Origin: Halomarinibacterium sedimenti
GTDB taxonomy: Bacteria; Bacteroidota; Bacteroidia; Flavobacteriales; Flavobacteriaceae
DNA length: 64,000 bases
Assembly: GCF_019312585.1 (NCBI RefSeq)
Contig: NZ_JAHWDP010000005.1
Location: 62,001 to 126,000, forward strand
Direction: 5' to 3'
In this document: piece after piece, positions 46,209-55,557 of the stretch
Numbering within the stretch: the stretch's first letter is position 1
Layout: each line of letters starts with the position of its first letter
The notes under the pieces: generated by a model
What the model saw: the letters and a program-made list of their open reading frames with translations, nothing else
What the model was told of the DNA's origin: nothing
The model's database searches: none
Position numbers and translations under genes: made by a program

Positions 46209-48229
46209 TGAACAACCCCTTATTAGTACCTTTTGATACAGCCCCCTTTTCAAAAATAAAAAATGAACATTTCCTCCCCGCAATTACTGACTTAATTACG
46301 AAAACTAAAGAGGAAATTAATAGAATAACTTCCAATGCCGAAAAACCTACATTTCAAAATACAGTAGTGGCATTAGAAAGAACAGGCGTACAACTGGACC
46401 GAGTGACCAGTATTTTTTTCAATTTGAATAGCGCCGAAACGGATGATGAAATTCAGAAAATAGCACAAGAGGTTTCTCCTTTACTTTCAGAATTTAAAAA
46501 TGATTTATTACTGAACGAAGCCCTTTTTAAAAGAGTAAAAGCAGTATTCGACACAAAAGAGAGTCTTGCGTTGAATCCTGAACAGCACATGCTCTTGGAA
46601 AAGCAATACAAAGGTTTCGCCAGAAATGGTGCCAATCTTTCCGAAGAAAAAAAAGCAACCCTTCGAAAAATTGACACCGAATTATCAAAGCTCTCGCTCA
46701 CATTTGGCGAAAATGTATTGGCCGAAACAAATGCTTTCGAAATGCACCTCACCAAGGAAGAAGATCTTGCAGGATTACCAGAAGGTGCCATTGAAGCAGC
46801 TGCGCAAACGGCTTCAGAAAAAGGAAAAGACGGCTGGGTAATAACCCTTGACTATCCTAGTTATATTCCATTTATGAAATATGCCGAAAACAGGGAGCTT
46901 CGTAAAAAATTATCTTTGGCATTTGGCGCAAGAGCCTTTCAGAAAAATAAATTCAATAACGAATTAAACGTGCTCGAAATTGTTAATCTTCGTTATCAAA
47001 GAGCGCAGTTATTGGGGTATGATTCCCACGCACATTTTGTGCTTGAAGAGCGTATGGCAGAAACACCACAAAAAGTAATTTCATTTCTAAACGAATTACT
47101 TGAAAAAGCAAAACCAGCTGCTCAAAAGGAATTTGACGAATTGGATGCCTATGCAAAGCAATTGGACGGTATTGACCGTCTGGAAAAATGGGATAGTGCC
47201 TATTACGCCGAAAAATTAAAGCAAGAACGATTTAATCTCGATGACGAAAAACTAAAACCCTATTTCCCATTACAACAAGTGATTGATGGGGTTTTTAGGG
47301 TTGCTACAAGATTATTTGGACTTCAATTTAAAGAAGTTGAAACCATTGACAAATACCATCAGGATGTAAAAACTTACGAAGTGTTGGACGCAGAAGGCGA
47401 ATTGGTTTCTATTTTTTATGCCGATTTCCACCCACGTCCAGGAAAGCGTGATGGGGCTTGGATGACAAGTTTTAAACCGCAACAAATTAAGGATGGTAAA
47501 AACGACCGCCCTCATGTTTCCATTGTATGTAATTTTACCAAACCTACTTCAAAAAAACCCTCTTTACTTACATTTAATGAAGTGACTACGCTATTTCACG
47601 AATTTGGTCATGCGCTTCACGGAATGCTAGCCAATACAACCTATGCAGGCCTTTCGGGAACCAATGTGTATTGGGATTTTGTAGAATTGCCCAGCCAGGT
47701 GTTGGAAAATTGGTGCTACGAAAAGGAAACATTGGAGCTTTTTGCCATGCATTTTGAAACCCATGAGGTAATCCCAATGGAGTTGGTTGAAAAGATTAAA
47801 GAATCGGCTACGTTTCACGAAGGTATGCAAACCCTTAGACAAATAAGTTTTGGAATACTGGATATGGCATGGCATGGTGGAAATCCTTCAAAAATTGCTT
47901 CCGTAAAAGAATTCGAAGAAAAGGCTTTTGAAAATACAAAGCTTTACCCCGACACACCAGAAACCTGTATGAGTACTTCTTTTTCACATATTTTTCAAGG
48001 GGGATATTCGGCAGGATATTACAGTTATAAATGGGCAGAAGTATTGGATGCCGATGCATTTGAGTATTTCAAGCAAGAAGGAATTTTCAATAAAAAAGTG
48101 GCTACCAAGTTTAAGGAGTTTGTGCTTTCACAAGGCGGGACACAAGACCCTATGGAATTATACGTAAAATTCCGTGGACAAAAACCCAATCCAGAGGCAT
48201 TGTTAAAAAGAGCGGGGTTGATTAAATAA
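46208..48229 (+). CDS. M3-family metallopeptidase (oligopeptidase A/Dcp-like)
   Basis: M3 peptidases degrade short peptides in the cytoplasm or periplasm. The 673-residue, mostly helical protein carries the zinc motif FHEFGHALHG (His463, Glu464 and His467, approximate) and the third-ligand region around ETWCYEKETLELF-like sequence (here VLENWCYEKETLELFAMHF). No signal peptide is seen, so it is likely cytosolic. Its start is coupled to purE by a one-base overlap. Confidence 0.92.
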   Translation: MNNPLLVPFDTAPFSKIKNEHFLPAITDLITKTKEEINRITSNAEKPTFQNTVVALERTGVQLDRVTSIFFNLNSAETDDEIQKIAQEVSPLLSEFKNDLLLNEALFKRVKAVFDTKESLALNPEQHMLLEKQYKGFARNGANLSEEKKATLRKIDTELSKLSLTFGENVLAETNAFEMHLTKEEDLAGLPEGAIEAAAQTASEKGKDGWVITLDYPSYIPFMKYAENRELRKKLSLAFGARAFQKNKFNNELNVLEIVNLRYQRAQLLGYDSHAHFVLEERMAETPQKVISFLNELLEKAKPAAQKEFDELDAYAKQLDGIDRLEKWDSAYYAEKLKQERFNLDDEKLKPYFPLQQVIDGVFRVATRLFGLQFKEVETIDKYHQDVKTYEVLDAEGELVSIFYADFHPRPGKRDGAWMTSFKPQQIKDGKNDRPHVSIVCNFTKPTSKKPSLLTFNEVTTLFHEFGHALHGMLANTTYAGLSGTNVYWDFVELPSQVLENWCYEKETLELFAMHFETHEVIPMELVEKIKESATFHEGMQTLRQISFGILDMAWHGGNPSKIASVKEFEEKAFENTKLYPDTPETCMSTSFSHIFQGGYSAGYYSYKWAEVLDADAFEYFKQEGIFNKKVATKFKEFVLSQGGTQDPMELYVKFRGQKPNPEALLKRAGLIK

Positions 48230-48268
48230 GGGACTTGTAAATACTATGACAAACTTTCCTATTTTTAC

Positions 48269-48829
48269 ATGGCTATGAGTAAGGTGATGTTACATCCAGA
48301 AACATGGGTAGATCGATATTCGGACTACCTCTATAATTACACTATTGTAAGGGTGAATGACCATGAGGTGGCTCAGGATATTATTTCAGACACTTTTTTG
48401 GCTGGATTAAAGTCGAAAGATAATTTTAAAGGAGAGGCCACCGAAAGAACCTGGTTAATCTCTATTCTTAAAAGGAAAATTATAGATCATTACCGAAAAA
48501 TTAATAGCAATAAAGGAAAAGCCGAGGTTCGTATAAACTACAACGACACTGATAACGAGGGTGATTGGCTTGAAGAACAAGTGGAGGATTTTTCAGAAAT
48601 GAATGCACAAGAATCGATGGAAAATGAAGAATTAGGGTTGGCCATTTTAGGATGTCTAGAATCAATCAACGAAAAGCAAGCTGAGATTTTTAAATTAAAA
48701 ACTATAGATGGGGTTGATACGGAAACCATCTGTAATGAATATAATATCACACCGTCTAACCTTTGGGTTATCATTCACCGTGCAAGAAAAGCATTGGCAG
48801 ATTGCCTAGAATCTAATTGGTTTAAGTAA
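48269..48829 (+). CDS. ECF-type RNA polymerase sigma factor
   Basis: The 186-residue product has sigma region 2 (VNDHEVAQDIISDTFLAGLK, TWLISILKRKIIDHYRK) and region 4 with a helix-turn-helix (ETICNEYNITPSNLWVIIHR), as in extracytoplasmic-function sigma factors. It ends adjacent to a small protein with a zinc anti-sigma motif; the stop and next start share bases (TAATG). ATG 48269 (MAMSKV) or 48275 (MSKVML) may be the start; a -7-like TATTTTTA (48260-48267) ends one base before the first. Its target genes cannot be told from the window. Confidence 0.85.
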   Translation: MAMSKVMLHPETWVDRYSDYLYNYTIVRVNDHEVAQDIISDTFLAGLKSKDNFKGEATERTWLISILKRKIIDHYRKINSNKGKAEVRINYNDTDNEGDWLEEQVEDFSEMNAQESMENEELGLAILGCLESINEKQAEIFKLKTIDGVDTETICNEYNITPSNLWVIIHRARKALADCLESNWFK

Positions 48830-49071
48830 TGAAGTTTAAAAACCCTTGTGAAAAAGCAAATCATATTTGTGATAAATCACAATACAACGAAGCTTCCTTT
48901 TGGGAAAAAGTAAGGCTGAATTTACACCTTATTTATTGTAAGTTTTGTAGAGAATATTCTGCTAATAACCAGAAACTTACAAAATCGATTAAAGACTCCA
49001 AAATAAAAACACTTTGCAATGAAGACAAAGGTGCTATTAAAGAGAAACTCTATCAAGAAATGAAAAAGTAA
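48829..49071 (+). CDS. Probable zinc anti-sigma factor
   Basis: The 80-residue protein carries the HxxxCxxC zinc anti-sigma motif in NLHLIYCKFCREYSANN, with an upstream His and Cys (CEKANHICDKSQYNEASFW) at the spacing seen in ZAS proteins. It has no membrane segment, so it would be a soluble anti-sigma factor. It follows the sigma gene by a one-base overlap. Its last 19 bases overlap the opposing UbiA-like gene. Confidence 0.65.
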   Translation: MKFKNPCEKANHICDKSQYNEASFWEKVRLNLHLIYCKFCREYSANNQKLTKSIKDSKIKTLCNEDKGAIKEKLYQEMKK

Positions 49072-49883
49072 TTCTTCAGAATCATCAAAAAACAAGCCCA
49101 ATAAATAGGAATTCCCTCCACCCAAAATGAAGTATATATAGCAGGTTGATTTTTTCTAGATAACTTCACAAAAATTCCAGTTATCATTAACATCACAGTT
49201 AAACTAAATAAGAATTCGCTACTAATATCGTCTTTAAATCCTTCTAGTAGTAATATAAGGGCAAGTAAAAAATATCCTAATTTTTTTGATTTTTGAATCC
49301 CGAACTTTTGGGGCAAAGTGCCTAAGGAAACACTATCATATTGCAAATCGCGTATTTCAAATGGGATAATGAGCACCAAGACCCATAAAAACCGTTGTAA
49401 AAAGGAAATCCAAATATCTGCACTAAAGGTAGGCTCAAAATGTACCCAAGGCAGTAAAACAGTTACACCCGCCCAAACAAGCGCTACAATAAATACTTTA
49501 AGTCCATACAAGTTTCGTAAATTCTTTTGATTATAAAAAGGAACCACATACAAGAGTGTTAGAACTCCCAGAATGGTACTTGTAACAATCACAGGTTTTG
49601 ATACTTGAAAAAGGTAAAAAAGAAAAAAACCAAAACTCAATAAGGAAAATAATTGAATGAGTTTTAAATTTTTTGCTAAGCTTCTGTGGTGCAAGCCTGC
49701 AATTCCCGCATATTTAACAAAATTATAACCCGTAATTGTAGCAAAAAAAATAAAGCCTAAAAGTGATTTTTCAAGAGCAAAATTAAATTCATACAAAGTG
49801 GCTAAAGTAAATGCTAAAACTGCCAATGAAACATGAATACTACTATCCAAATAAAAATTAAAAATGCTTTTTACAGGCTTCAT
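49053..49883 (-). CDS. UbiA-like prenyltransferase-fold membrane protein
   Basis: The 276-residue protein has about nine membrane segments arranged like UbiA prenyltransferases and the second Asp-rich motif IPFEIRDLQYDSVSLGTLP (Asp179 and Asp183) with the following GTLPQKFG. The first Asp motif (NDxxDxxxD) is replaced by GYNFVKYAG (52-60), so its prenyl-diphosphate binding is doubtful. It may be an altered enzyme or a transporter-like relative. Its start lies 4 bases after a -7 element. Confidence 0.65.
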   Translation of the reverse strand: MKPVKSIFNFYLDSSIHVSLAVLAFTLATLYEFNFALEKSLLGFIFFATITGYNFVKYAGIAGLHHRSLAKNLKLIQLFSLLSFGFFLFYLFQVSKPVIVTSTILGVLTLLYVVPFYNQKNLRNLYGLKVFIVALVWAGVTVLLPWVHFEPTFSADIWISFLQRFLWVLVLIIPFEIRDLQYDSVSLGTLPQKFGIQKSKKLGYFLLALILLLEGFKDDISSEFLFSLTVMLMITGIFVKLSRKNQPAIYTSFWVEGIPIYWACFLMILKNYFFIS

Positions 49884-49887
49884 AAAA

Positions 49888-49895
49888 CAAAAATA
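49888..49895 (-). promoter_or_regulatory. -7 promoter element of the UbiA-like gene
   Basis: On the minus strand TATTTTTG (49895-49888) matches TAnnTTTG, and only four T residues separate it from the ATG at 49883. This implies a leaderless transcript. No clear -33 box lies upstream. Confidence 0.4.
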
Positions 49896-49980
49896 GCCAA
49901 AGTGTTAGTAAGTCTCCATTTTGGTTGAAAAATAATGTGTTTTCAAAAAGTTAAAAGCTATTTAAAATAGTTTAAAATCG

Positions 49981-49988
49981 TAATTTTG
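49981..49988 (+). promoter_or_regulatory. -7 promoter element of gcvP
   Basis: TAATTTTG matches TAnnTTTG, 22 bases before the gcvP ATG. Just upstream is the near-palindrome CTATTTAAAATAG (49960-49972 approx.), possibly an operator. The -33 box is weak. Confidence 0.4.
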
Positions 49989-50010
49989 ACAAAATTTTAA
50001 TTCACATTAA

Positions 50011-52860
50011 ATGAACACCGATTCTTTTGCATTAAGACACATTGGACCTAGAAGAAATGACCTTCCAGAAATGCTCAAAACTATTGGAGCTTCCAGTATG
50101 GAACAACTTGTTAATGAAACTATTCCAAGCGATATTCGTTTAAAGGAAGACTTGTCATTAGCTCCTGCCCTGAGCGAACAAGAATTTCTAGAACACATCA
50201 ATGATTTAGCAGCAAAGAATTTGGTTTTTAAAACATACATTGGCCTAGGATATCACCAAGCCAATATTCCAGCGGTAATTCAAAGAAATATTTTAGAAAA
50301 TCCAGGTTGGTATACGGCATATACTCCTTATCAAGCGGAAATTGCACAAGGTAGACTCGAAGCTTTGCTTAATTATCAAACAATGGTCACCGACCTTACG
50401 GGTATGGAATTAGCAAATGCTTCCTTACTTGATGAAGCAACCGCTGCGGCCGAGGCGATGGCACTTTTATTTGCCACACGAGATAGAGATCAAAAGAAAA
50501 ATGAAGTGGTAAAGTTTTTTGTTTCTGAAGAAATACTTCCTCAAAACTTATCACTTTTACAAACCAGATCAAACCCACTTGGAATAGAAATTGTGGTTGG
50601 GAACCATGAAGCTTTTGATTTTTCTTCAGACTTTTTTGGTGTATTACTTCAATATCCGGGAAAAAGCGGAACCGTTTACAACTTTAAAGCTTTTGTTAAC
50701 CAAGCGAAAGAGTCAAACATAAAAGTAGCATTTGCAGCCGATATTTTAAGCTTGGTCATGTTAGAATCGCCTGGGAATTTTGGAGCCGATGTCGTTGTGG
50801 GAACAACCCAACGTTTTGGTATTCCTTTGGGTTATGGAGGCCCTCACGCGGCCTTTTTTGCCACCAAAGAAGAGTACAAAAGATTTATTCCTGGACGAAT
50901 TATTGGAGTTACCAAAGACACCAATGGTAACCGTGCTTTACGCATGGCATTACAAACTCGAGAACAACACATTAAGCGTGATAAAGCCACCTCCAATATT
51001 TGTACAGCCCAAGTTTTACTGGCTGTAATGGCAGGGATGTATGCAGTTTATCATGGCCCTGAAGGGCTAAAGCATATAGCCAAAAAAGTACATCATGCAG
51101 CTGTGGCACTTTCTGAAGGTTTAAAAGCTCTTGGTTATGAACTCACTAACGATATGTTTTTTGACACTGTTGCTGTAAAGGCTGATATGACGAAGGTGAA
51201 GGCTATTTCAGAACAAAAAAATATCAACTTCTATTATCCTGAAGAGAAATTGGTGTCGATTTCTTTAAATGAAACCATTAATGTAAAAGACTTAAATAAT
51301 ATACTTTCGGTATTTAGTGAGTTAAAAGGCTTAGACCCCATTGTACTTTCCGAAATCAAAGAAGGCAATGCAATACCAAAAGATGTTGCTCGTAAAACCG
51401 AATTTCTTCAGCAAGAAGTATTTAATCGCTATCATAGTGAAACCGAATTAATGCGCTACATAAAAAAGTTGGAACGTAAGGATCTGGCATTGAACCATTC
51501 CATGATCTCATTAGGTTCTTGTACTATGAAGCTTAACGCTGCTGCAGAAATGCTTCCGTTAAGCGATCCTAATTGGGGAAATATACATCCTTTTGCACCA
51601 TTGTATCAAGCCGAAGGATACCAAATCATGCTTCGAAATCTTGAAAATCAGCTTACTGAAATTACAGGATTTGCAGGCACTTCCTTACAACCCAATTCTG
51701 GTGCACAAGGAGAGTATGCAGGTCTCATGGTAATTAGGGCATATCACGAATCGCGTGGGGACCACAATCGTACTATTTGTTTAATTCCTTCTTCAGCACA
51801 TGGAACCAACCCAGCAAGTGCCGTTATGGCGGGCATGCAGGTGGTTGTGACAAAAGCTACCGAAGACGGTAATATTGATGTGGACGATCTTCGCCAAAAA
51901 GCAGAAGAACACAAAGAAAACCTTTCTTGTTTAATGGTAACGTATCCATCTACTCACGGGGTTTATGAAAGTGCGATTAAAGAAATAACCAGTATCATAC
52001 ACGAAAATGGTGGGCAAGTGTATATGGACGGAGCCAATATGAACGCCCAAGTCGCTTTAACAAATCCTGGCGCTATTGGAGCCGATGTTTGTCACTTAAA
52101 CCTACATAAGACCTTTGCCATCCCACATGGAGGAGGAGGCCCAGGCGTGGGGCCTATTTGTGTTGCGAAGCAATTGGTTCCTTTCTTGCCAACCAATCCA
52201 ATCATCAAAACAGGAGGAGACAAAGCCATTACGGCCATATCGGCCGCCCCATGGGGAAGTGCATTGGCTTGTCTTATTTCGTACGGATACATTTGTATGC
52301 TTGGAGAAAATGGATTGAAAAAATCAACACAATACGCCATTTTAAATGCAAATTATATAAAAGAAAGACTTCACGGATATTACGAAACCCTTTACACCGG
52401 TGAAAAAGGTCGTGCCGCCCACGAAATGATTTTGGACTGTCGTCCGTTTAAAGAACACGGCATCGAGGTAACCGATATAGCAAAACGCTTAATGGACTAT
52501 GGTTTTCATGCACCAACAGTGTCCTTTCCTGTTGCAGGAACCATTATGGTGGAGCCAACCGAAAGCGAAAGTAAAGAAGAGTTAGATCGCTTTTGTGATG
52601 CTATGATATCAATTCGTAAAGAAATAGATTTGGCAGATAAAGACAATCCAAATAACCCTTTGAAAAATGCTCCACATACGCAAGCGATGCTAACTGCCGA
52701 CGACTGGGATTTTCCTTATTCGAGACAGCAAGCTGCTTTCCCGTTGGAGTATGTTTCAGAAAATAAATTTTGGCCATCTGTACGTAGAGTAGATGATGCC
52801 TATGGAGATCGAAACCTTATTTGTACATGTACTCCCATTGAGGAGTTTATGGAGGCGTAA
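50011..52860 (+). CDS. gcvP: Glycine dehydrogenase (aminomethyl-transferring), P protein
   Basis: GcvP is the pyridoxal-phosphate decarboxylase of the glycine cleavage system, linking glycine breakdown to one-carbon metabolism. At 949 residues it is the fused single-chain form. The N-terminal half has RHIGPRRNDLPEMLKTIG and the C-terminal half the PLP lysine in HLNLHKTFAIPHGGGGPG (near residue 700). No gcvT or gcvH is in the window. Confidence 0.97.
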   Translation: MNTDSFALRHIGPRRNDLPEMLKTIGASSMEQLVNETIPSDIRLKEDLSLAPALSEQEFLEHINDLAAKNLVFKTYIGLGYHQANIPAVIQRNILENPGWYTAYTPYQAEIAQGRLEALLNYQTMVTDLTGMELANASLLDEATAAAEAMALLFATRDRDQKKNEVVKFFVSEEILPQNLSLLQTRSNPLGIEIVVGNHEAFDFSSDFFGVLLQYPGKSGTVYNFKAFVNQAKESNIKVAFAADILSLVMLESPGNFGADVVVGTTQRFGIPLGYGGPHAAFFATKEEYKRFIPGRIIGVTKDTNGNRALRMALQTREQHIKRDKATSNICTAQVLLAVMAGMYAVYHGPEGLKHIAKKVHHAAVALSEGLKALGYELTNDMFFDTVAVKADMTKVKAISEQKNINFYYPEEKLVSISLNETINVKDLNNILSVFSELKGLDPIVLSEIKEGNAIPKDVARKTEFLQQEVFNRYHSETELMRYIKKLERKDLALNHSMISLGSCTMKLNAAAEMLPLSDPNWGNIHPFAPLYQAEGYQIMLRNLENQLTEITGFAGTSLQPNSGAQGEYAGLMVIRAYHESRGDHNRTICLIPSSAHGTNPASAVMAGMQVVVTKATEDGNIDVDDLRQKAEEHKENLSCLMVTYPSTHGVYESAIKEITSIIHENGGQVYMDGANMNAQVALTNPGAIGADVCHLNLHKTFAIPHGGGGPGVGPICVAKQLVPFLPTNPIIKTGGDKAITAISAAPWGSALACLISYGYICMLGENGLKKSTQYAILNANYIKERLHGYYETLYTGEKGRAAHEMILDCRPFKEHGIEVTDIAKRLMDYGFHAPTVSFPVAGTIMVEPTESESKEELDRFCDAMISIRKEIDLADKDNPNNPLKNAPHTQAMLTADDWDFPYSRQQAAFPLEYVSENKFWPSVRRVDDAYGDRNLICTCTPIEEFMEA

Positions 52861-53032
52861 GCTACTTTTTTTGAAAAACATTGCTGTTTTATTAATTAAG
52901 AGGCCTTATAAATGTGAATTTTTCAATTTTGAATCATTATTTTATGAATCCTGCAAAAGAATTAGGTTTCAATTTAAAAACTTCGGTAAGTATATTCGTT
53001 TTACCTACCTTTATTTAAAATATTAATGTCAT

Positions 53033-54094
53033 ATGAAGTGTGTTATAACAGGAACAGGAAGCTACATCCCCAGCAAAGTAGCAACCAATGAAGGATTTGA
53101 ACAACATAGTTTTTATAATGAAGACGGTTCTCCTTTATCTCACGAAAATACCGTCATTATTGAAAAATTTAAAGCCATAACTGGCATTTCAGAAAGACGA
53201 TATATTGACAATAAATTAGTGACCTCAGAAATTGCAGCCTTCGCTTCAGAAAAAGCAATTAAGGATGCAAATCTTGATCGAGAAACGCTGGATTACATTA
53301 TAGTAGCGCATAATTACGGCGATGTGAAGCATGGAACCCATCAAAGTGATACGGTTCCTAGTTTGGGCTCTCGAGTGAAACATTTGCTTAAAATTAAAAA
53401 CCCAAATTGTGTTGCTTACGATGTCCTTTTTGGATGTCCTGGCTGGGTAGAAGGCGTTATCCAAGCCTATGCTTTTATGAATGCAGGAATGGCAAAAAAA
53501 TGCCTTATTATTGGAGCCGAGGCACTTTCTAGAGTAGTGGATCAACACGACAGAGACTCTATGATTTATAGTGATGGTGCTGGCGCAGTCGTTCTAGAGG
53601 CTTCAAATGATTCAAACAGTGGGATTATTGCGCATCAATCTGCCACTTTTGCTTATGATGAAGCACATTTTATTTATTTTGGAGAGTCTTATAATCAAGA
53701 GCTTAGTGATGCTCGTAAGTACATTAAAATGTATGGCAGAAAAATATACGAGTTTGCTATTACTCATGTTCCAAATGCTATGAAAGAATGTCTTGATAAA
53801 GCTAATATCCCAATAGAAGAAGTAAAGAAAATATTCATCCATCAAGCCAACGAAAAAATGGATGAAGCCATTATAAAACGCTTGTACAAACTTTATGGTA
53901 AAGAAGCCCCTCACGATGTTATGCCTATGACTATTGATAAATTGGGAAATTCTAGTGTAGCTACTGTTCCCACCGTGTATGATTTGGTGCTTAATGGGCA
54001 GCTAGAAGGACATCATGTTAGCCAAGGAGATATTGTTCTATTTGCAAGTGTTGGCGCAGGAATGAACATTAATGCTATTGTGTATCGAGTTTAA
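53033..54094 (+). CDS. 3-oxoacyl-ACP synthase III-like (FabH-like) ketosynthase
   Basis: FabH-type thiolase-fold enzymes condense an acyl group with malonyl-ACP. The 353-residue protein shows the catalytic Cys135 in DVLFGCPGWVEG, His270 in IFIHQANEKMDEAI and Asn306 in KLGNSSVATVPT, so the triad is intact. It is longer than FabH and has an insert after residue 25 (SFYNEDGSPLSHEN), typical of a divergent Bacteroidota subgroup. Its neighbours are a methyltransferase and a glycosyltransferase, so it may make a special lipid or natural product rather than serve bulk fatty acid synthesis. Confidence 0.85.
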   Translation: MKCVITGTGSYIPSKVATNEGFEQHSFYNEDGSPLSHENTVIIEKFKAITGISERRYIDNKLVTSEIAAFASEKAIKDANLDRETLDYIIVAHNYGDVKHGTHQSDTVPSLGSRVKHLLKIKNPNCVAYDVLFGCPGWVEGVIQAYAFMNAGMAKKCLIIGAEALSRVVDQHDRDSMIYSDGAGAVVLEASNDSNSGIIAHQSATFAYDEAHFIYFGESYNQELSDARKYIKMYGRKIYEFAITHVPNAMKECLDKANIPIEEVKKIFIHQANEKMDEAIIKRLYKLYGKEAPHDVMPMTIDKLGNSSVATVPTVYDLVLNGQLEGHHVSQGDIVLFASVGAGMNINAIVYRV

Positions 54095-54140
54095 CTTGGT
54101 TTAAGTAAAAAGTTACCTCACCTTAAGCGGGGCAATAAAT

Positions 54141-54662
54141 ATGTACGAAGGAAAGTACCCAAAGAAGCGTTACAAACACACCTTAAAATTTTTAAAAAAC
54201 TGCATCTCAACCGAGGATAAAATTTTGGATTTAGGTGTAGAGAATCCTTTTTCTGAAATTTTAAAAACAGAAGGATTTCAAGTTACCAATACCAAAGGTG
54301 AAGATTTAGACATACAAACCGAAGCTGTAAAAACAACAGAATATGATGTAGTAACAGCTTTTGAAATTTTTGAACATCTGGTTTCTCCCTTTAATGTAAT
54401 TCAGGATATAAAAGCAAAAAAGCTAGTAGCTTCTGTACCGCTAAAGCTTTGGTTTGCTTCTGCCTATCGAAGCAAAACCGACGAGCGAGACAGACACTAC
54501 CACGAGTTTGAAGATTGGCAATTTGATTGGTTACTTGAAAAAGCGGGTTGGAAAATTAAAAAACGTGAAAAGTTTACCAATCCAGTGAAAAAAGTGGGCA
54601 TTCGTCCCATTTTAAGAAGGTTTACCCCACGCTATTATTTAGTATATGCAGAGAGAAAATAA
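54141..54662 (+). CDS. SAM-dependent methyltransferase-like protein
   Basis: A 173-residue class I methyltransferase-like protein: CISTEDKILDLGVENPFSEI for the SAM-binding strand-loop, YDVVTAFEIFEHLVSPFNVI for the middle region, then VASVPLKLWFASAYRSKTDE. The usual GxGxG loop is reduced to DLGVENPF, so SAM binding is likely but not proven. Its stop overlaps the next start by one base (TAATG). Confidence 0.7.
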   Translation: MYEGKYPKKRYKHTLKFLKNCISTEDKILDLGVENPFSEILKTEGFQVTNTKGEDLDIQTEAVKTTEYDVVTAFEIFEHLVSPFNVIQDIKAKKLVASVPLKLWFASAYRSKTDERDRHYHEFEDWQFDWLLEKAGWKIKKREKFTNPVKKVGIRPILRRFTPRYYLVYAERK

Positions 54663-55501
54663 TGAATTTTTACATTATTATACCCGCACATAATGAGGAG
54701 GCCTTTTTGGCCCAAACTCTTCAATCTCTTACTACTCAAACACTATTGCCAAAAAAAATTGTTGTTATTAATGACCATTCCACCGATGGAACACAACTTA
54801 TAATTGACAGGTTTTCTGAAAAATTTCCTTTCATTACTTCAATTACAAATACTTCCGAAGAAAAACATCAACCAGGTTCAAAAGTCATTAAAGCCTTTTA
54901 CAAAGGACTTGAATTGATTGATGAAAGCTATGATATTCTCTGTAAGTTTGATGCAGACCTTATTTTTCCAAATACCTACCTCGAAAGAATTTCTGAAATT
55001 TTTCAAAACAATTCTACATGTGGCTTGGCTGGTGGATTTTGTTACATCGAAAAAGATGGAGAATGGGTTTTAGAAAATTTAACAAATAAAGACCATATCC
55101 GTGGAGCATTAAAAGCCTATAGAAAGCAATGCTTCCAAGACATTGGCGGTCTTAAAGAATCAATGGGCTGGGATACTGTGGATGAACTTTTAGCCCAATA
55201 TCAAGGTTGGGAAATTAAAACGGATGAATCCCTACACGTAAAGCATTTAAAACCAACTGGTGCCACCTACTCAAAAACTTCAAAATACAAACAAGGAGAG
55301 GCTTTTAAAAAAATGCGATATGGCTTCCTTCTTACTCTAATCGCAACTACAAAACTGGCTTTTAAAAAACGAAGTTTAACTTTCTATTTTTATACTATAA
55401 CAGGCTTTTTAAAAGCAAAAAATGAATTCATTGTTACGAAAAAAGAAGGAAAATTCATTAGAAAGTTACGATGGAGAAATATTAAGAAAAAGTTATTTTA
55501 A
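54662..55501 (+). CDS. Glycosyltransferase family 2
   Basis: GT2 enzymes transfer a sugar from a nucleotide donor. The 279-residue protein has the N-terminal core FYIIIPAHNEEAFLAQTLQS, VVINDHSTDGTQLI, the DAD metal motif in CKFDADLIFPNTYLERI, and ALKAYRKQCFQDIGGLKESM near the acceptor site. No membrane segment is strong, apart from a hydrophobic stretch near the end. It belongs with the methyltransferase and perhaps the ketosynthase. Confidence 0.8.
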   Translation: MNFYIIIPAHNEEAFLAQTLQSLTTQTLLPKKIVVINDHSTDGTQLIIDRFSEKFPFITSITNTSEEKHQPGSKVIKAFYKGLELIDESYDILCKFDADLIFPNTYLERISEIFQNNSTCGLAGGFCYIEKDGEWVLENLTNKDHIRGALKAYRKQCFQDIGGLKESMGWDTVDELLAQYQGWEIKTDESLHVKHLKPTGATYSKTSKYKQGEAFKKMRYGFLLTLIATTKLAFKKRSLTFYFYTITGFLKAKNEFIVTKKEGKFIRKLRWRNIKKKLF

Positions 55502-55508
55502 TAACTTC

Positions 55509-55541
55509 TTTCTTTTTAAAAATTGTGAATGCTTATTTTTG
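55509..55541 (+). promoter_or_regulatory. Promoter of the alkaline phosphatase gene
   Basis: TATTTTTG (55534-55541) matches TAnnTTTG, with TTTC (55509-55512) 21 bases upstream in the -33 position, one base off TTTG. The start codon at 55558 is 17 bases downstream. Confidence 0.4.
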
Positions 55542-55557
55542 CATTTCAAACCTATTT

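Noticed and set aside
53033-54662. Aryl-polyene or flexirubin biosynthesis cluster
   Set aside because: There is a single ketosynthase and no dehydratase, ketoreductase, chain-length factor or carrier protein nearby.
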